64,000 bases of DNA from Protopterus annectens (taxonomy: Eukaryota; Chordata; Ceratodontiformes; Protopteridae). Below are positions 1 through 14,009 of this stretch, piece after piece (the stretch's first letter is position 1; every line of letters starts with the position of its first letter). Location: positions 631,694,993 to 631,758,992 of the forward strand of contig NC_056743.1 of NCBI RefSeq assembly GCF_019279795.1. The letters are read 5' to 3'. The notes under the pieces were generated by a model. The model was not told where the DNA came from. It saw only the letters and a list, made by a program, of their open reading frames with translations, and ran no database searches. Made by a program: the position numbers and the translations under genes.

Positions 1-910
1 AATGTGTCAGTGATTTGTGCAATATGTTAATACTAGCATAGTACACACAGTCACAGTTTGTAAAACAATACGTATTACTCCTTAACATATCAGTTATCTG
101 GATATCAACCCTGAGCATCATCACACTATCTACCTACCTTAAGTTCTTTGAGCCACAGAGGCTGCTTGATAGACAAGGGCTCATTCAGCACACCATCTCC
201 ATAAATATGTACTTTGCAATTCTCAGTTAACTAACATATAATATGTGACTTCAAATTGTACATTACTGTTTTGGTGCTATGTGGCATACTAACTGTGTGA
301 AATGTTCATACAGTATAGATGATTTATTGTTATGGCAGTTACAAGGAGATACTGCTGTTTTAAGGGGTGTGGGAACAAAAGCCCATGTTCTACTAGGACA
401 CGTACTAGTCAGTGCATCATTTGATCTCACTGTCTAACATGTCCCTTGAATGCAGTACCAGTAACTTGTTGCAGTGGGACTGCATGAATATTCCATGTAT
501 GAGGCTTACCGACTACAAATGGTGACATGTCAGTAGAATGGGTGCCTGTAATTCCATGTGGATATAACTTCTATCCAAATAGCCCATTATAGTTGCCTGC
601 ATAATTTATCCGGTCCATAGCTACAATGACATAACATAACGATCCACTATACTACTGTCTAGTTTATGGACTAACCTTGCAACTGCAGCAGTTGACACAA
701 CTGTAGTTCAGGGCGGACTCTGACTGATGCAAGCTGTGCACAGCCACTACATGGTTAGGTAGAGGATGTGTGATTTGGCTGACATCAATTTTCTTATCTG
801 TATGTGAGTAGTAGTAAGGGGTGAGTCCTTAGTTTCCTAGGTTGTCAGTGAATGTGCTATGCACTGTCGCTTAGCCAAAGCTAGGGGACACTGAACACAC
901 TTACATCTGC
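1..910. other. Unannotated flank of the Harbinger pseudogene
   Basis: I see no coding frame of recognisable family, RNA gene or repeat array here. It may include the 3' non-coding part of the Harbinger element whose transposase remnant starts next to it, but I could not identify that element's terminal inverted repeat. Confidence 0.4.
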
Positions 911-1952
911 CTACAGGGATGTCAGCAGTGGGTTCCTCCTCTGAGTCCTCCTGTGATGGTGGCTGTGGTAACCTAGGCACTGATGAGGGCTCTGTATTCC
1001 TTCCCTTTGCTGATCCTGCTGCAGCTGTTTCTGCAGGATTAGATTGTGTAGCATAGCACATACTGTGAATATTTGTGCATATGTGGCTACAGTATACTGC
1101 AGGGCTCCACCAGATATATTTAGACACCAGAACCATGACTTCAGAAGCCCAAATACATGCTCTGTGATGTTCCTAATTTGTGTGTGCGCCTCATTATAGC
1201 TTTCTTCCATGGGTGTGTGTGCATTTCTGATGGGTGTCATCATCCATGGTTCCAGGGTGTAGCCAACATCCTCTAGTAAATGGCCCTATGTGATGTCCCC
1301 CTAGCAAACATGCAGTACAGCTGTGATTTGTACCAGATATGGGAGTTGTGATAACTGCCAGGGTTGCCAGCACACACATTTAAGATAATCCCCTGGGCAT
1401 TGCACATGACTTGGCAGCTGAATCAGTAGTAGCCCTTGCGCTTAATGGACATTCTATCCTGCTCACCATGTAGTGCCTTGATGTGTACATGAGTGCAATC
1501 TATGGCACTCAGTACTTCAGGGTAGTGTGCTACATGATAGGAGTGCTGCATATTGCTGGCCCTCACATCAGGGTCTACGGGAAAAATATGTGCTCACTGG
1601 CATTTGGAGGTATAGTATCCAGAAATTGGTGTAGTATCCTGGATGCAGATGTCTGTGACATCCCCATCATGTCCTCAGTTTGTCTTTGAAAGGTACCTGT
1701 AGCTAGCATCCTAAGGGCTACACATACCTTAGTTTCCTCTAGGACGGGTTCCCTTCTATTAGCTCTGGCTCTGAGTTGAGGACAGCAGAGCTCACTGAGC
1801 TCTTGTAATATGTCTCTGTCCACCTTGTAGAACTCTACAATCTCCAACTTACATAGCTTCTGGAAGGTTACCCTGGGCCTGAACACTCTTCTCCTTATCA
1901 GCCTAGTCCTATTGTCAGCAGCATCTGCAGCACTGAATTCAGCATCTAGCAC

Positions 1953-2626
1953 GGGTCCCCTTTACTTTACTGAAATGACACTTCACTGACACGCGGAAGA
2001 CCGAGACGAAAGGTAAGTTGACCGAAAAGGTGATTTGCCGACAGCCGAAAGACCGACAAGGGTAACGTGTGAGCGCGACTCGGTAAGTGTGCGATAGTGA
2101 TGGAGTTAAGAGCGGTCAGGTAAGTGTGCGATATTGTGGGATTTTGGGTTAGGGTGTGGGAAAGGTGAGTGTGTGGTAGTGTCGGAGTTAGGGTTCGGGT
2201 AAGATAAGTGTGTGATAGTGACGGACTGTAGTTTAGGGACGGGTTAAGTGAGTTAGGTTTAGAGTGCGGGTAGGGTGAGTGTGCGACAGTGACGTGCTTT
2301 ATGTTTTAGGGTGGGTTAAGTGAGTTAGGGTTAGGGTGCAGGTAGGTTAAGTTTGCAATAGTGACAGTCTTTAGGTGTAGGGGTGGGTTAAGTGAGTTAG
2401 GGTTAGGGTGTGGGTAGGGTAACTGCGCGGTAGTGTCGGACCTTAGGGTTAGGGTTTGGGTTAGGGTTAGTGGATATGTCATTGTGTGTCATGTGTAGTT
2501 TACGTTGTTTGTGTCGGTGTAATTGTGTTCGGTTTTGTGAGTTGTCGGTGTTGTGTGGTTTCGGTTATTTGGGGTCGGTGTTTTGTGTGTCGGTGAAGTG
2601 TCATGTCGGTAATGTAAAGTAGACCC
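1953..2626. mobile_element. Non-autonomous DNA transposon (MITE) with 8-bp target duplication
   Basis: The 674-bp element begins GGGTC and ends GACCC and is flanked on both sides by TCTAGCAC (1945-1952 and 2627-2634), a perfect 8-bp target-site duplication. About 35 bp at each end form an imperfect inverted repeat (CTTTACTGAAATGACACTTC at the left matches the reverse complement of the right end around 2590-2625). Removing the element and one TSD copy rejoins the Harbinger transposase reading frame, which confirms the boundaries. An 8-bp TSD fits hAT, P or Merlin elements; which one is not decided. No transposase is encoded. Confidence 0.85.
2100..2470. repeat. 72-bp minisatellite rich in TTAGGG-like motifs, inside the MITE
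   Basis: The phrase GGGTTAAGTGAGTTAGG recurs near 2241, 2313 and 2385, a 72-bp period, with more degenerate units on either side. Each unit contains GTTAGGGTTAGGGTG-like and GTGCGATAGTGACGG-like stretches. The TTAGGG motifs look like vertebrate telomere repeats but are embedded in a longer unit within a transposon, so this is not an interstitial telomere array in the usual sense. Confidence 0.75.
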
Positions 2627-2670
2627 TCTAGCACATATAGATGTACAAAAGCTGCAGCAGCCCCTAGCAT

Positions 2671-3742
2671 TTTCTGTTAAAATTTCCAAATCTCTACTCC
2701 AATGGTTCAGAGTATTAATGGAAAATCAGAATGTAGGGTGCATGCATACTTTATACAGTTCTGCTGTAGGTCCACCATGTAGGATTGGCTAATTATGATA
2801 CAGTTCATCTGCCTAGGATGTAATTGATCTGACTTAAAGGCCTTACTTTAATGTGTGGTGTGGCGTCACCCAGTGTAGCTTATCCAAAAATTTATTATTA
2901 ATTGAATATATCTGGTTTTCCTTGACAAATGCTTATGTCATCACTGTCACGTGGGTAGTCTGCTCGTGCAAATCTGCTAAGCTATACAGTGTGCCATGCA
3001 AACACGCACACCGAATGCTAAAACATCCTAGAAGTAACACAGTGGGAATATCAAAACTGTGTAGTAGACTACATGAATGGGATATGCGGACATGGTTGCT
3101 CCTTTCAGCGATTGAACAAAAGAACGTCATTTACACACGCATTCATGCTGGCAGCCTGGAAACTACACTGTTCTTAGCCGTGTAAGCTGGCTAACAGCAG
3201 ATATGCACCATTGTACAGACCTGATGCAGGATCCTACAATATACTTGTGTAAAGTACATTATATATGTTATTTTAATTTTTTTCTGTTAAGCATGTTTGC
3301 GCAATGTGGTGTATAGAGCAAACATGCCAAAATTATTAAAAGAAATATTATTAATTTTAAATATCCCACTCCTTTTACAAACATCCCCAGTGTATGTTTT
3401 GCACATGAATGTATGTGATCTGCTATTTTCAGGGGAGTTATGCCCATATTTGTGAACTTTTACATCACTTCTGTCTTTGTAGACTCCTGAACACAGAAAA
3501 TTTCCACGTACACTACAGCCACCTACATGGGGTCAACATGGATGCCTTTCACCTTGTTAGATCACTCCACCTGCCTCATTTGCATAATTTTCACCTGCTT
3601 AGGCAGAAATTTGCATTGCAAGGAAGTTTTCTTGTTTGCACATACTTGATAGGCGATGTTTACTGAATCTAAAATTGCTCGTGTTTGTGTACGTATCACA
3701 GCATGATGCGTACACAAAAAAAAATTATGTAGGCTGCAAGTT
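2671..3742. other. Unannotated AT-rich stretch
   Basis: Short open frames occur on both strands but none shows a recognisable domain or splice-bounded exon. Nothing else was seen. Confidence 0.4.
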
Positions 3743-4247
3743 GGGCTAGAAGGACAGAAAGACAATGTAATGCATAGTTAAAATAATCTCTATAAATTGC
3801 AGTAATATGTGTCTGTAGCTACATATTCATATAAGGAGACCTGCAGATGTGCTATGCTGAACATGAAAAAAAATTCATGTAGGCTTTATATAACCCCCCC
3901 CCCCCCACAATTCTCCTCATATTCAGTGTTCTACAGAATCAGTATGAACTGCTTCCCAATAATTTCTAACATATTGGTATTTCTATCTTACTTTATAAAG
4001 TTCATGCTTTTCTAAAACACTTGCCACCTATTTCAAGATCACAACTAAATACGGTGGTCTTGATACTACTCAAATAAATTCAGACTTGTTTACACATTTT
4101 CCATGCAAATTAGGCTGAAAATTGGACTAGAAGGACAGAAAGATAAATTAACGCATAGTTTAAATAATCTCTATAAATTGCAGTAATATGTGAGTTCCTA
4201 TAGCTACATATTCATATAAGGAGACATGTGGATGTGCTATGCTGAAT
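3743..4247. repeat. Pair of ~120-bp direct repeats
   Basis: A segment at about 3743-3862 (starting near TTGGGCTAGAAGGACAGAAA and containing AATCTCTATAAATTGCAG and CATATTCATATAAGGAGAC) recurs with few differences at about 4122-4247. The copies are separated by about 260 bp of unrelated sequence. They could be two ends of one element or a local duplication; no coding content was seen. Confidence 0.7.
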
Positions 4248-5294
4248 GGTGCTTAACCAAGCTAGCCTCAGGAATGCTTGAACAAGCCTAATAAAACTAA
4301 AAATATTCCTATGCATAGAAAAGGGAAAAATGGAGTCAACAACAACTAAGTTTGCTTAATCATGATGCCTAATCCATGCCTATCCTGAATTCGGTGACAA
4401 ACATCATCACCCCAAAACAGTCAATAGTTCCCATTTTAGGATAATGACATTAACAGGATGGTTTATTTATAAATAAATTAAAAATATACATACTGGTGCA
4501 TCATTGAATACAGCAAACTGAAAAAATAATTCATACAAGACTTTCAAAGATAACAGCATTGCAGCACAGAATTAGAAAAACATATAAACAAATTAAAAAG
4601 TAACAATTTCATAACTAAATTTTATTTACCATGGCAAATACATGTAAAACTATTCATTTTAAAACATTAATCTATGTGATAAAACAGTTTGAGATAACAA
4701 AACTTGCCAACAATAGTAGCTCCATATCTAAAGCTTCTACATGGTAGATGAGTTTGGTTCTGGTGAAGTCACACCTCAGTGGGGTGTTGTTCCAAACATG
4801 CAAACCACAGTTTTGCTCTTACATTCTTTATTTTGGTAATGGCACTTTGAAAAATGGTAGTAAACTGGTCTGACAGACAAAATTATGGTCTGCCATATAA
4901 GGAAGTCATACATAGAGAAAACTGAAGCATCAGTGTGTAGCACAGAATGGAAAACAATTCACATTTGGCAAGAGTTGGATGAGCACCTGTCTTCCCTGAC
5001 AGGTATCAAACATGCCCCAGTGCCACCACATGTACAGTGAACTATAGAAGAGCAGGCCTGATCAGCTAAATGAGTGGGTAGACCAGGTGAAGGTGAGAGA
5101 CTGATTTCTATACTCTGCTTTTTTGCCTTTTATTTAAATGTTATAAATATTATCAAAAATAGTGTTAAGAAACATGCTAGATAAATATTACAGAAATGTG
5201 GGTAAATGCAAGAAGAAAGTAATGTGTAAGCGCAAATATGTTTCGAAATATAATCTAAAAAAATCAGAAGGCATACATATATCTGTAAACTGAA
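4248..5294. other. Unannotated AT-rich stretch
   Basis: No recognisable gene, repeat array or element end was found between the direct-repeat pair and the first (AT)n run. Confidence 0.4.
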
Positions 5295-6094
<800 letters not shown>

Positions 6095-6404
6095 GGGTCC
6101 CCTACAGATGATCAAAATATTCCAAAAGGCCGACTTACATATGGACGAGACAATATGATCGACTTTTGGAATTTCAACCGTTCTGAATACAGATCTCCAT
6201 ACAGTGTGGAACAGGAAGAGTTCCCTTTTCAGCACTGTAGTGCAATCTCAGAGTTGGTAAGGGGGTATGGGGGGGTGCAAACATGTTGCTAATTTTTTGT
6301 GTTGTGTTCCTGTGTGCAACAGGTGTTTGAAATTCTAAAAGTCAATCATATGGTCTCAGCCATATGAAAATCGGCCTTTTGGAATTTCAGTCATCTGTAG
6401 GGGG

Positions 6405-6406
<2 letters not shown>
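6095..6406. mobile_element. Foldback MITE 2 (GGGTCCCCTACAG ends)
   Basis: A 312-bp element beginning GGGTCCCCTACAGATGA and ending TCATCTGTAGGGGGCC, with arms that include TTCCAAAAGGCCGA and its complement. The interior has CACTGTAGTGCAATCTCAGAG and GGGGGTATGGGGGG, matching the core of foldback 1. (AT)n lies on both sides. Confidence 0.8.

Positions 6407-6477
<71 letters not shown>
6407..6477. repeat. (AT)n microsatellite
   Basis: An uninterrupted alternating AT run between foldback elements 2 and 3. Confidence 0.9.
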
Positions 6478-6478
<1 letters not shown>

Positions 6479-6481
<3 letters not shown>

Positions 6482-6761
6482 TGAAAGGTCAAAATTCCAA
6501 GACTTCGAAATTCAGTCTTCTGAGACCAGAATATCAGATTTTTGAAACTTCAAAACTTTAATAAAAAGAAATTGACATTTGTGCACCCCCACACTCCCTG
6601 CTAAAACTCCAAGATCATACTATATTGAGGAAAATGGTAAATTCCCCATTCTGTGCTATACAACAATATCCATTAAGAATGTTTGAAGTTCCAAAACTTC
6701 AATATTCTCATCTTGGCAGACAATTTTGAGTTTTCGAATTACAACTTTTCAAAGTAGACCC
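6479..6761. mobile_element. Foldback MITE 3
   Basis: About 283 bp. The right end AACTTTTCAAAGTAGACCC carries the GACCC terminus. The left end (ATTTGAAAGGTC) matches the complement of the right arm from TTTGAAA inwards, so the outermost GGGTCTAC is lost on the left. The core appears on the opposite strand (CACCCCCACACTCCCTGC, CCAAGATCATACTATA). Confidence 0.65.
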
Positions 6762-6777
6762 ATTTGCACATATATAT

Positions 6778-7770
<993 letters not shown>

Positions 7771-7771
7771 T

Positions 7772-7777
<6 letters not shown>

Positions 7778-7814
<37 letters not shown>
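7778..7814. repeat. (AT)n microsatellite
   Basis: Alternating AT closing the foldback cluster. Confidence 0.9.
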
Positions 7815-7817
<3 letters not shown>

Positions 7818-10472
7818 CATAGTTATGTGCAGAAATTGTTTTGTTTATAAATACAAATGTAGGCATAAAATGTTATGTAAGTATCCATTTATATAACTTT
7901 AAAATACATATATAAAAGTACAGATGTGGAGAAGTATACATATACTTATTTTTTACACAAATAGAAAAGAACATATTTGCATTGTCAAATAATTTCATAT
8001 ACTGTAGGTATTAGCTTTGTTGTACTATAGTCAGACAATTAAAAAAAAGATTTTGTGTCAGCCATAAACTATTTATTAATATGAAAATTGTAAAAGACAG
8101 TCATTTCTTCCAAAATATTAACTGTATGTACAATACGACTGTACCAAGCCACCATACCCTAGAAAAAATGGATGGGTGGGGTTAAAGTCTCAAGTGAATG
8201 GATACCACAGAGGATACTGGGAAATGCACTGTTTACTTATTTCTGTATGCAGCTGCACTTAATCCCTGTATATGTTTAAATTTAGCAAGCAGAAAATTTG
8301 TCAAAGCACACATTGCCATGAAGTATTTCTAGTGAATATGTATTGTTTGCTGCAAGTTGTACTGGAAAGATGATATCACTTCCTTTCAATTGTTACAGTT
8401 TTATGTGTGTGTACTGTTTATCTCTTTGCGGGGAAGTAAAAGTTAGTTTTGTTGAGCAAATAAACATGATATTACTTAAAACTGCAAGAAAAGTATTCAA
8501 GGCATAATGGAAAGAAGAAACTCAACTGGACATGTATGTAAAGGTACCAATCTCCCAAAGAGACAAGCTCCACAAAGACATAAACATGTAACAGTTTGAA
8601 GGAAGTCAGGCTGCCCTTCTATTGCACTTTGCAGTGAGGAATAAATACTTATAACCACAGATAGCTTAGGTAGGATGAATGTATGAAAACTAGCGCTTTG
8701 CTGCTTTCCAGCTTAAAAAATGGTAGCATATAGCAGTACTGAGTAGAAATGTATACAGATTTAAGCACACATATTTAACAAATGGAAGAATAACTTCAGT
8801 GCCTTGTTAGTTAGTAAATGTAATCATGTAAGAAACATTTAAACACACATCTAAGACAGTTAAACAACCATCATCTATGTCTTTCATATACAACAGAAGA
8901 GGAGATCTGCTATAATATAGCTCAGGAGGAAAGGTGATTCAAGAGTTTGACTGAATATGCTTGTGCGTACGAAAAAATAATTATTTCCATTAAAAAACTG
9001 TAATAAATGAAGTTTTTTTCTAGTTTTACTTATTCTGTAAGTATAAATGCAGACAAAAACCATATACAGAGATAACAAAGAAGTAAAGTGCTTTTTGTAC
9101 CTAACAGCAGCATACTCTGTATCAGACAGAAATTTCAAATGTATCACAATTTCTTGTATTACATCAGCACATATTATTAGAGTCAGTAGACTGCGAATGA
9201 AAAAAATATACCATTACTTGCAATATACTGATTGTTCCCATGCTTCCAGTACCATTTCCCATAATTTTTTTCTGAATAAAGATTTCACAAAAAAAATCTC
9301 TGTTAATAAGGACTGCACTGATTTATTACATTATGAGTCCATTTATTGTCACAATTCTTGTTTATCTCCCCCTTTCCTTATTTTAATTATGTACTTCTTT
9401 TCTTTCTTTCTTTTCTTCCCCCCTGTTGTTTCTCATTTTCTATAGTTCCAGAATTTCTGCAGCTCAGCCATGTTCTTCCCAGGTCAGCCATGATTCACCC
9501 TATGCCTATTCAAGTATGTCCTCACAGGGTTGGGGTGGTGGCGCTTGAGCTCTAAGCACCATGGCTCATGACAGCCTAGCAAGTCTCACATACAATGGCC
9601 TTTGGCTCTTGTTTGAAGATTTGATGGAGCAGGTAATGGAGAGACATCTTCAGCTAGTTCAGGATATTCTTTAGCATGTTCAAGACTTGCCACACTTGGC
9701 AGTGACTACTGCACCACCACAGGCCTTCCCTCCTCAACATCATGGTCCTCCACTGCAACACCATCATGCATTGGAAATGTTTAAGGTCCTCCTTAACTAA
9801 ATCCCTCTTCACCTTCCTCCTTCCATAATTCACTCTTTTATACTCTCTAACCTACTTCCTACCCAAACTACCCTCTTATATAAAGAAAATTCAAAAATAG
9901 GAGATCTATCCACATCAAAACTATGGTACCCCTCCTGTCTGAAGTCCATCAGCATAACCTTCCTGATATACTTCTTCTGTGTTTAAAAAAATAAACTAAA
10001 GACAACAGGCTCCATAAAAACACACAAAACAATAATAGTCCCAGAGTACTCTGTGAAAAGAAGACTGGAAAATTTGACTTAATGGTTCCAAAAACAACTT
10101 TATTGAACAACTTCATGCTAAATGCTTTTGTCCTAAATCAATGGACTTCATCAGAGCATGATTTTAACCCTCCTCCATATAAAAATATATATAACATTTT
10201 ACCCAAGCAAAACTTCTCAAAAAAGTTACATGAAAAATATCACATGATACAAAAATCCCATGACAAGAGTCACATGATAAGGAATCTCATAAATATTTTT
10301 AAAATATTATAATCATAGTAGGTGGTATGAAATCTTAATCATGAGACAACTGAACAATTATAAATAATTCTAAACTTTGTATTTATAAGAACAATGCTTC
10401 ATTTACATCCATTGTTTAAAATAATGTCATGCAAAATATATTAAATAAAAATCACAATGCAAATGTTAATAC
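7815..10472. other. Unannotated stretch with one ORF-like segment
   Basis: No family could be recognised over about 2.6 kb. A plus-strand frame at 9561-9801 (starting MAHDSLASLTYNGLWLL, one internal stop, then a Pro/His/Gln-rich tail) is vaguely like the tail of a transposon accessory protein, but I cannot name it. Confidence 0.4.
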
Positions 10473-10496
10473 TTTTTGGTATTTACTTCTCTGAAG
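10473..10496 (+). mobile_element. 5' stub of CR1 copy F, cut by a hAT-like insertion
   Basis: CTTTTTGGTATTTACTTCTC followed by TGAAG matches the CR1 reverse transcriptase segment encoding LFGIYFSE. The match stops abruptly on the left (5' truncation). On the right it resumes at 17676 after an inserted element, with CTCTGAAG duplicated at both junctions (10489-10496 and 17668-17675). Confidence 0.75.
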
Positions 10497-11681
10497 CAGT
10501 GACGTAACTAGAGTTTGTGCCTCCCAGGACTATCTTTGATTTTGCCTGTCCTCACAAAAATCATGGTGAAATGGCCCCCCCATACACAGCCCTCCCCCTG
10601 CAGCCATACCAGTGTTCCATTACTTAGCTATTTCTCCCCATTTATCATAAATACTGTAATGTGCATACTGTTTTATGCTTTACTTCTACAATGATAATTT
10701 GAATTTAATTTAAAACTTTATTTAAAATTTTATAGCACAAACACTGATAGATGTCTGCTAAACAAAGCAATACAGTCTCACAATGAAAACAGACTTAGCA
10801 TTAAAACTTATCTGGCCTTGAAGCTCACATTCATTAAAATAGCACTGAAACCCACATTCAAAGAAAATGCATCTGGCCATTGGCGGATAAAGTTTACCTT
10901 TGGACTGTTTTCAAATCATAGGCCCATTTCACACATATTAGAGCCATTCAAACATATGTGTGTTCTTTGACTCACCTTCCTGATTGTATTAAATTATATT
11001 CCTTGCATAATGTGTGTTTGAAATTTATTATTTTGAACATTTTTCCAATAAGCAATGAAACAAAATGTATGAACCAATAATGACAAAACTGCCCAATTCA
11101 GAACATTTTCATCATAAAAGTCTACTCAAACTTCTGTCATTACAATCCACCAATACCAGTGAATATGCACAATTTCTGCAGAAGTAAAAGTCATTTAATT
11201 CCACATTAAAGAGATTTATAACTAATGAAGAGGTTGCTGCTAGCAAATAACTTTATATTTCATTGTTTCATCGACAAATAAAGTGTCTGTTGCCCTTGAA
11301 GATTAAATTGCCTATTTGACATTAAAAAATAAGCTGATAATATTGCAATAGGGTATGTATGGCAAACTGATAACAGGTTCATAGTTACTAGGTATCTCCT
11401 CCAGAGGTGAACATTCTCAGGACTGCAGCATCCAGCGCATTTAATGCACAACACAGTACAGTACCAGCAATCCACCTTGTTTGAGTAGAACTCACAGCCT
11501 TCTGCATCAAGAACAAGAATACTACCCATTGTGCTACAAACATTGCTTTTAAATACTTTAGCACAATAGTGATATAATTTGCTAAACAACAGTTGCACGT
11601 TGCAAACAGACTTGGCATAAGCAGCACTAAACTCTTCCCCTGAAGCTCTCAGCTCCTTGTAAAATGCACTTGACACTCAAC

Positions 11682-11983
11682 TATATCTCTCTCAACTCTG
11701 TAGCACAAGAAGTCTGGAAAAAGCCAATATTTATGCCATCATTTATGGGGGGGAGGTACAAAGTCCCAAAGCCAGGGACACAATTTAAACATTGCTTGTA
11801 TAATCTTAGAAAGTTGCTAGAATAAAATGTTTTGTGTTACCATGCATTTCCTGAAAGATAGGAAGACTGAAACTTAAATGGCTGGCATTATTTAATGAAT
11901 GCATTCCTCACTGATTTGCCACAAAATCACACATTTTAAGAGGAACAGTCCAAAAGTATGATTGAAGCCAAACATTCCAGACA
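11682..11983 (-). mobile_element. CATACCTCTCAAC-family MITE, diverged copy
   Basis: Alignable by eye with the complement of the complete copy at 55476-55794: TATCTCTCTCAACTCTGTAG at the left, then CCAAAGCCAGGGACACAATTT, TTAGAAAGTTG, CATTTCCTGAAAG, GACTGAAACTTAAAT and GAGGAACAGTCCAAAAGTATG in the same order. Termini are eroded. It lies inside the hAT-like element. Confidence 0.65.
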
Positions 11984-14009
11984 TTCTGTAGATTCAACTC
12001 CTTGAATCGCAAGTGATGGTAGGGTTAAAAAATTCAGGCTCTTGTTTCTTGTACCTAAACAGGGTTTGAGCATGAGTAATTCTAACCACCAGGTATCCCT
12101 AACTGGAGCATTACACACACACATTAGGGTTGCTCACTTCACACACATCTTCTAAAGGTGCTTTGTGCAGTTAGTAAATATTATGCTTATCTTTTATATT
12201 TGTACTTGCCTTTTGCTTGTTAAATACTTGAGGAGCCATATGTTTGCATATGAATAACTAGATAAAGATACACTTACAGACTGAGAGAAATAAGTTATCT
12301 CAGATAAGGTTACATGCAAGGGTTTTGCGTGTGTGTTGGTGGTGGTTGTGGGTGGTGACCTGGGCTAAGCTAGCATTTCTTTTTTCAGAAACTGGCCAGG
12401 GAGAACAAGAACCACCAAAATCTCTGACCCATATGAACTAACTGTCCTTTCCATAACACTTTATGGCTAGTAGCAGTTGCTGTTATCATAACCAAAGTGG
12501 GTTCAAAATATGGTTCAACACTGCACATAAAAAAGTTTATAATGACTGTCACTAGAAAATAGCCAGTAGGCAGGTGCACCTGCTTTATGTTAAAGGATGC
12601 TAAGAATATTACAGGTTCTAAATCTAAATGGAGACATAAAAGAAAACCATTATGTAACACAGAAGTAAATGGAATGCTGTGTTTTTTTATGAAACGATTT
12701 GTTTTCATGAACTTGTTTACCCCTCCATATCCAGAGCACCACCACATTTTATAAACACAAAACCCTTTTCTAACACCAGGGCATAAAGCCTTTTAAGCAA
12801 GAGTGGCATAATTACATGTCAGAGTTCTGATCATGGCACCATTACAGTGACAGATATGAGAGTTCTTCGTGCATTTTCCACTTAAAAGGATTTTAATCAC
12901 TTTGTGTGGGATAGAAATCTAGAGCTTCATCAGAGAGCTTTTCCATTTGAAAAGGTGAAGTTACCCCATCACAACATAGGCTGCTAGGGGTATTTTCTTT
13001 AACATTTTCTGCAATATTTATTTTGGAACTACTTGTTGATGCTTTCAGCCATTGTTATGGGACTGCAGGGGCTCTCCATCTTGTGAGGATGGACCTTTCA
13101 AATGCCCCTTATTAAACCATATATGACTGATTTTATAGGAAATCCATTATCATGAATGCTCTCTGGTGTGTGAATGTTAATTGAAGTAGTGGTTACATTA
13201 ATCTTGCAAACTAAAGGTCATATCTTAAAAAAAAATATTTAGAATTGTCATTTGTCTTGCAGAAAAGTAGAACCTGGGAGGCAGCACTTACTAGTTCCTG
13301 TATAAGAGCAATCCCATCCCAATGCGAGTTCTAGTTTTTATGATTAGTATTTTTTTTTTATTTATTCACTCATTACTGATGGTGTGTATGCCACAGAGAT
13401 ATGGCAGGTACAGGCAGCACTCTTTATTTATGAGGTTTTATATTATCATTATTTTAGTCTGACCTATAAGGCACCTAGTTGAAACTACAAAGTTGCAGTA
13501 AATTACATTTGTTTGCATACACCATTTATTCCCAATATTCAAAGGAGTTATCTTTTTTCATTTGCTCATTTTGCTCGATAGCGTGATTTTTTTTGAAGTT
13601 GAATTGAAGTAGAAACTTTTATTTGAAACATTTTTTTTTTCTCTCTGACTTGGACATGTGCCAACAACTCAGGTCATGTGTGGTGATATTATCTTTGTTA
13701 TCATTGACCACTAATATTAAGACTGGAACCTCGGGCACCAAAGGCAGACACAAACTGCGTCATTCTTTCAAATTTGCTAAAGGGTGCAATTAGCAAAAAA
13801 GACAACACTGCATTTTTTTAAAATGATTTTTATGTTGTCCAAGTGTGTGGAGGAAAGGAAAGATGCAATGTCTTTACTAGCTGCCTTTCTCCAAATAAAC
13901 CCAGACAGTCCTTTTATTTGCATCATTAAAACATGCTTTCTCATAACCTTAATGACAAAGAGCAATCCAGTACTACAGAGAGATCCTACAAGTTTATATT
14001 TCTCTCTCT
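11984..14009. other. Unannotated interior of the hAT-like insertion
   Basis: About 2 kb with short frames only and no recognised domain. This may be the body of the hAT-like element itself. Confidence 0.4.

Larger units (their letters stand above)
911..2670 (-). pseudogene. PIF/Harbinger transposase (HARBI1-like), frameshifted and split by a MITE
   Basis: DDE nuclease of a PIF/Harbinger DNA transposon, which would cut and join element ends in the nucleus. Reading on the minus strand, the N-terminus starts near 2670 (AAAAFVHLYVLDAEF), is interrupted at 2626-1953 by an inserted element, and resumes at 1952. A helical region with ALRMLATGTFQ and QTSASRIL ends at a frameshift near 1577. The DDE core continues in other frames: AIDCTHVHIKALHG supplies the first Asp; PGSYHNSHIW has Asn where the family usually has the second catalytic Asp; RNITEHVFGLLK near 1160 supplies the Glu, followed by CAMLHNL. 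Frameshifts, the Asp-to-Asn change and the insertion make it inactive. Family assignment rests on motif order known for HARBI1-type nucleases. The partner Myb-like protein gene was not found with confidence. Confidence 0.85.

Noticed and set aside
9561-9801. Candidate small transposon accessory protein
   Set aside because: One stop, low-complexity tail and no recognised domain; noted only in the description of the stretch.
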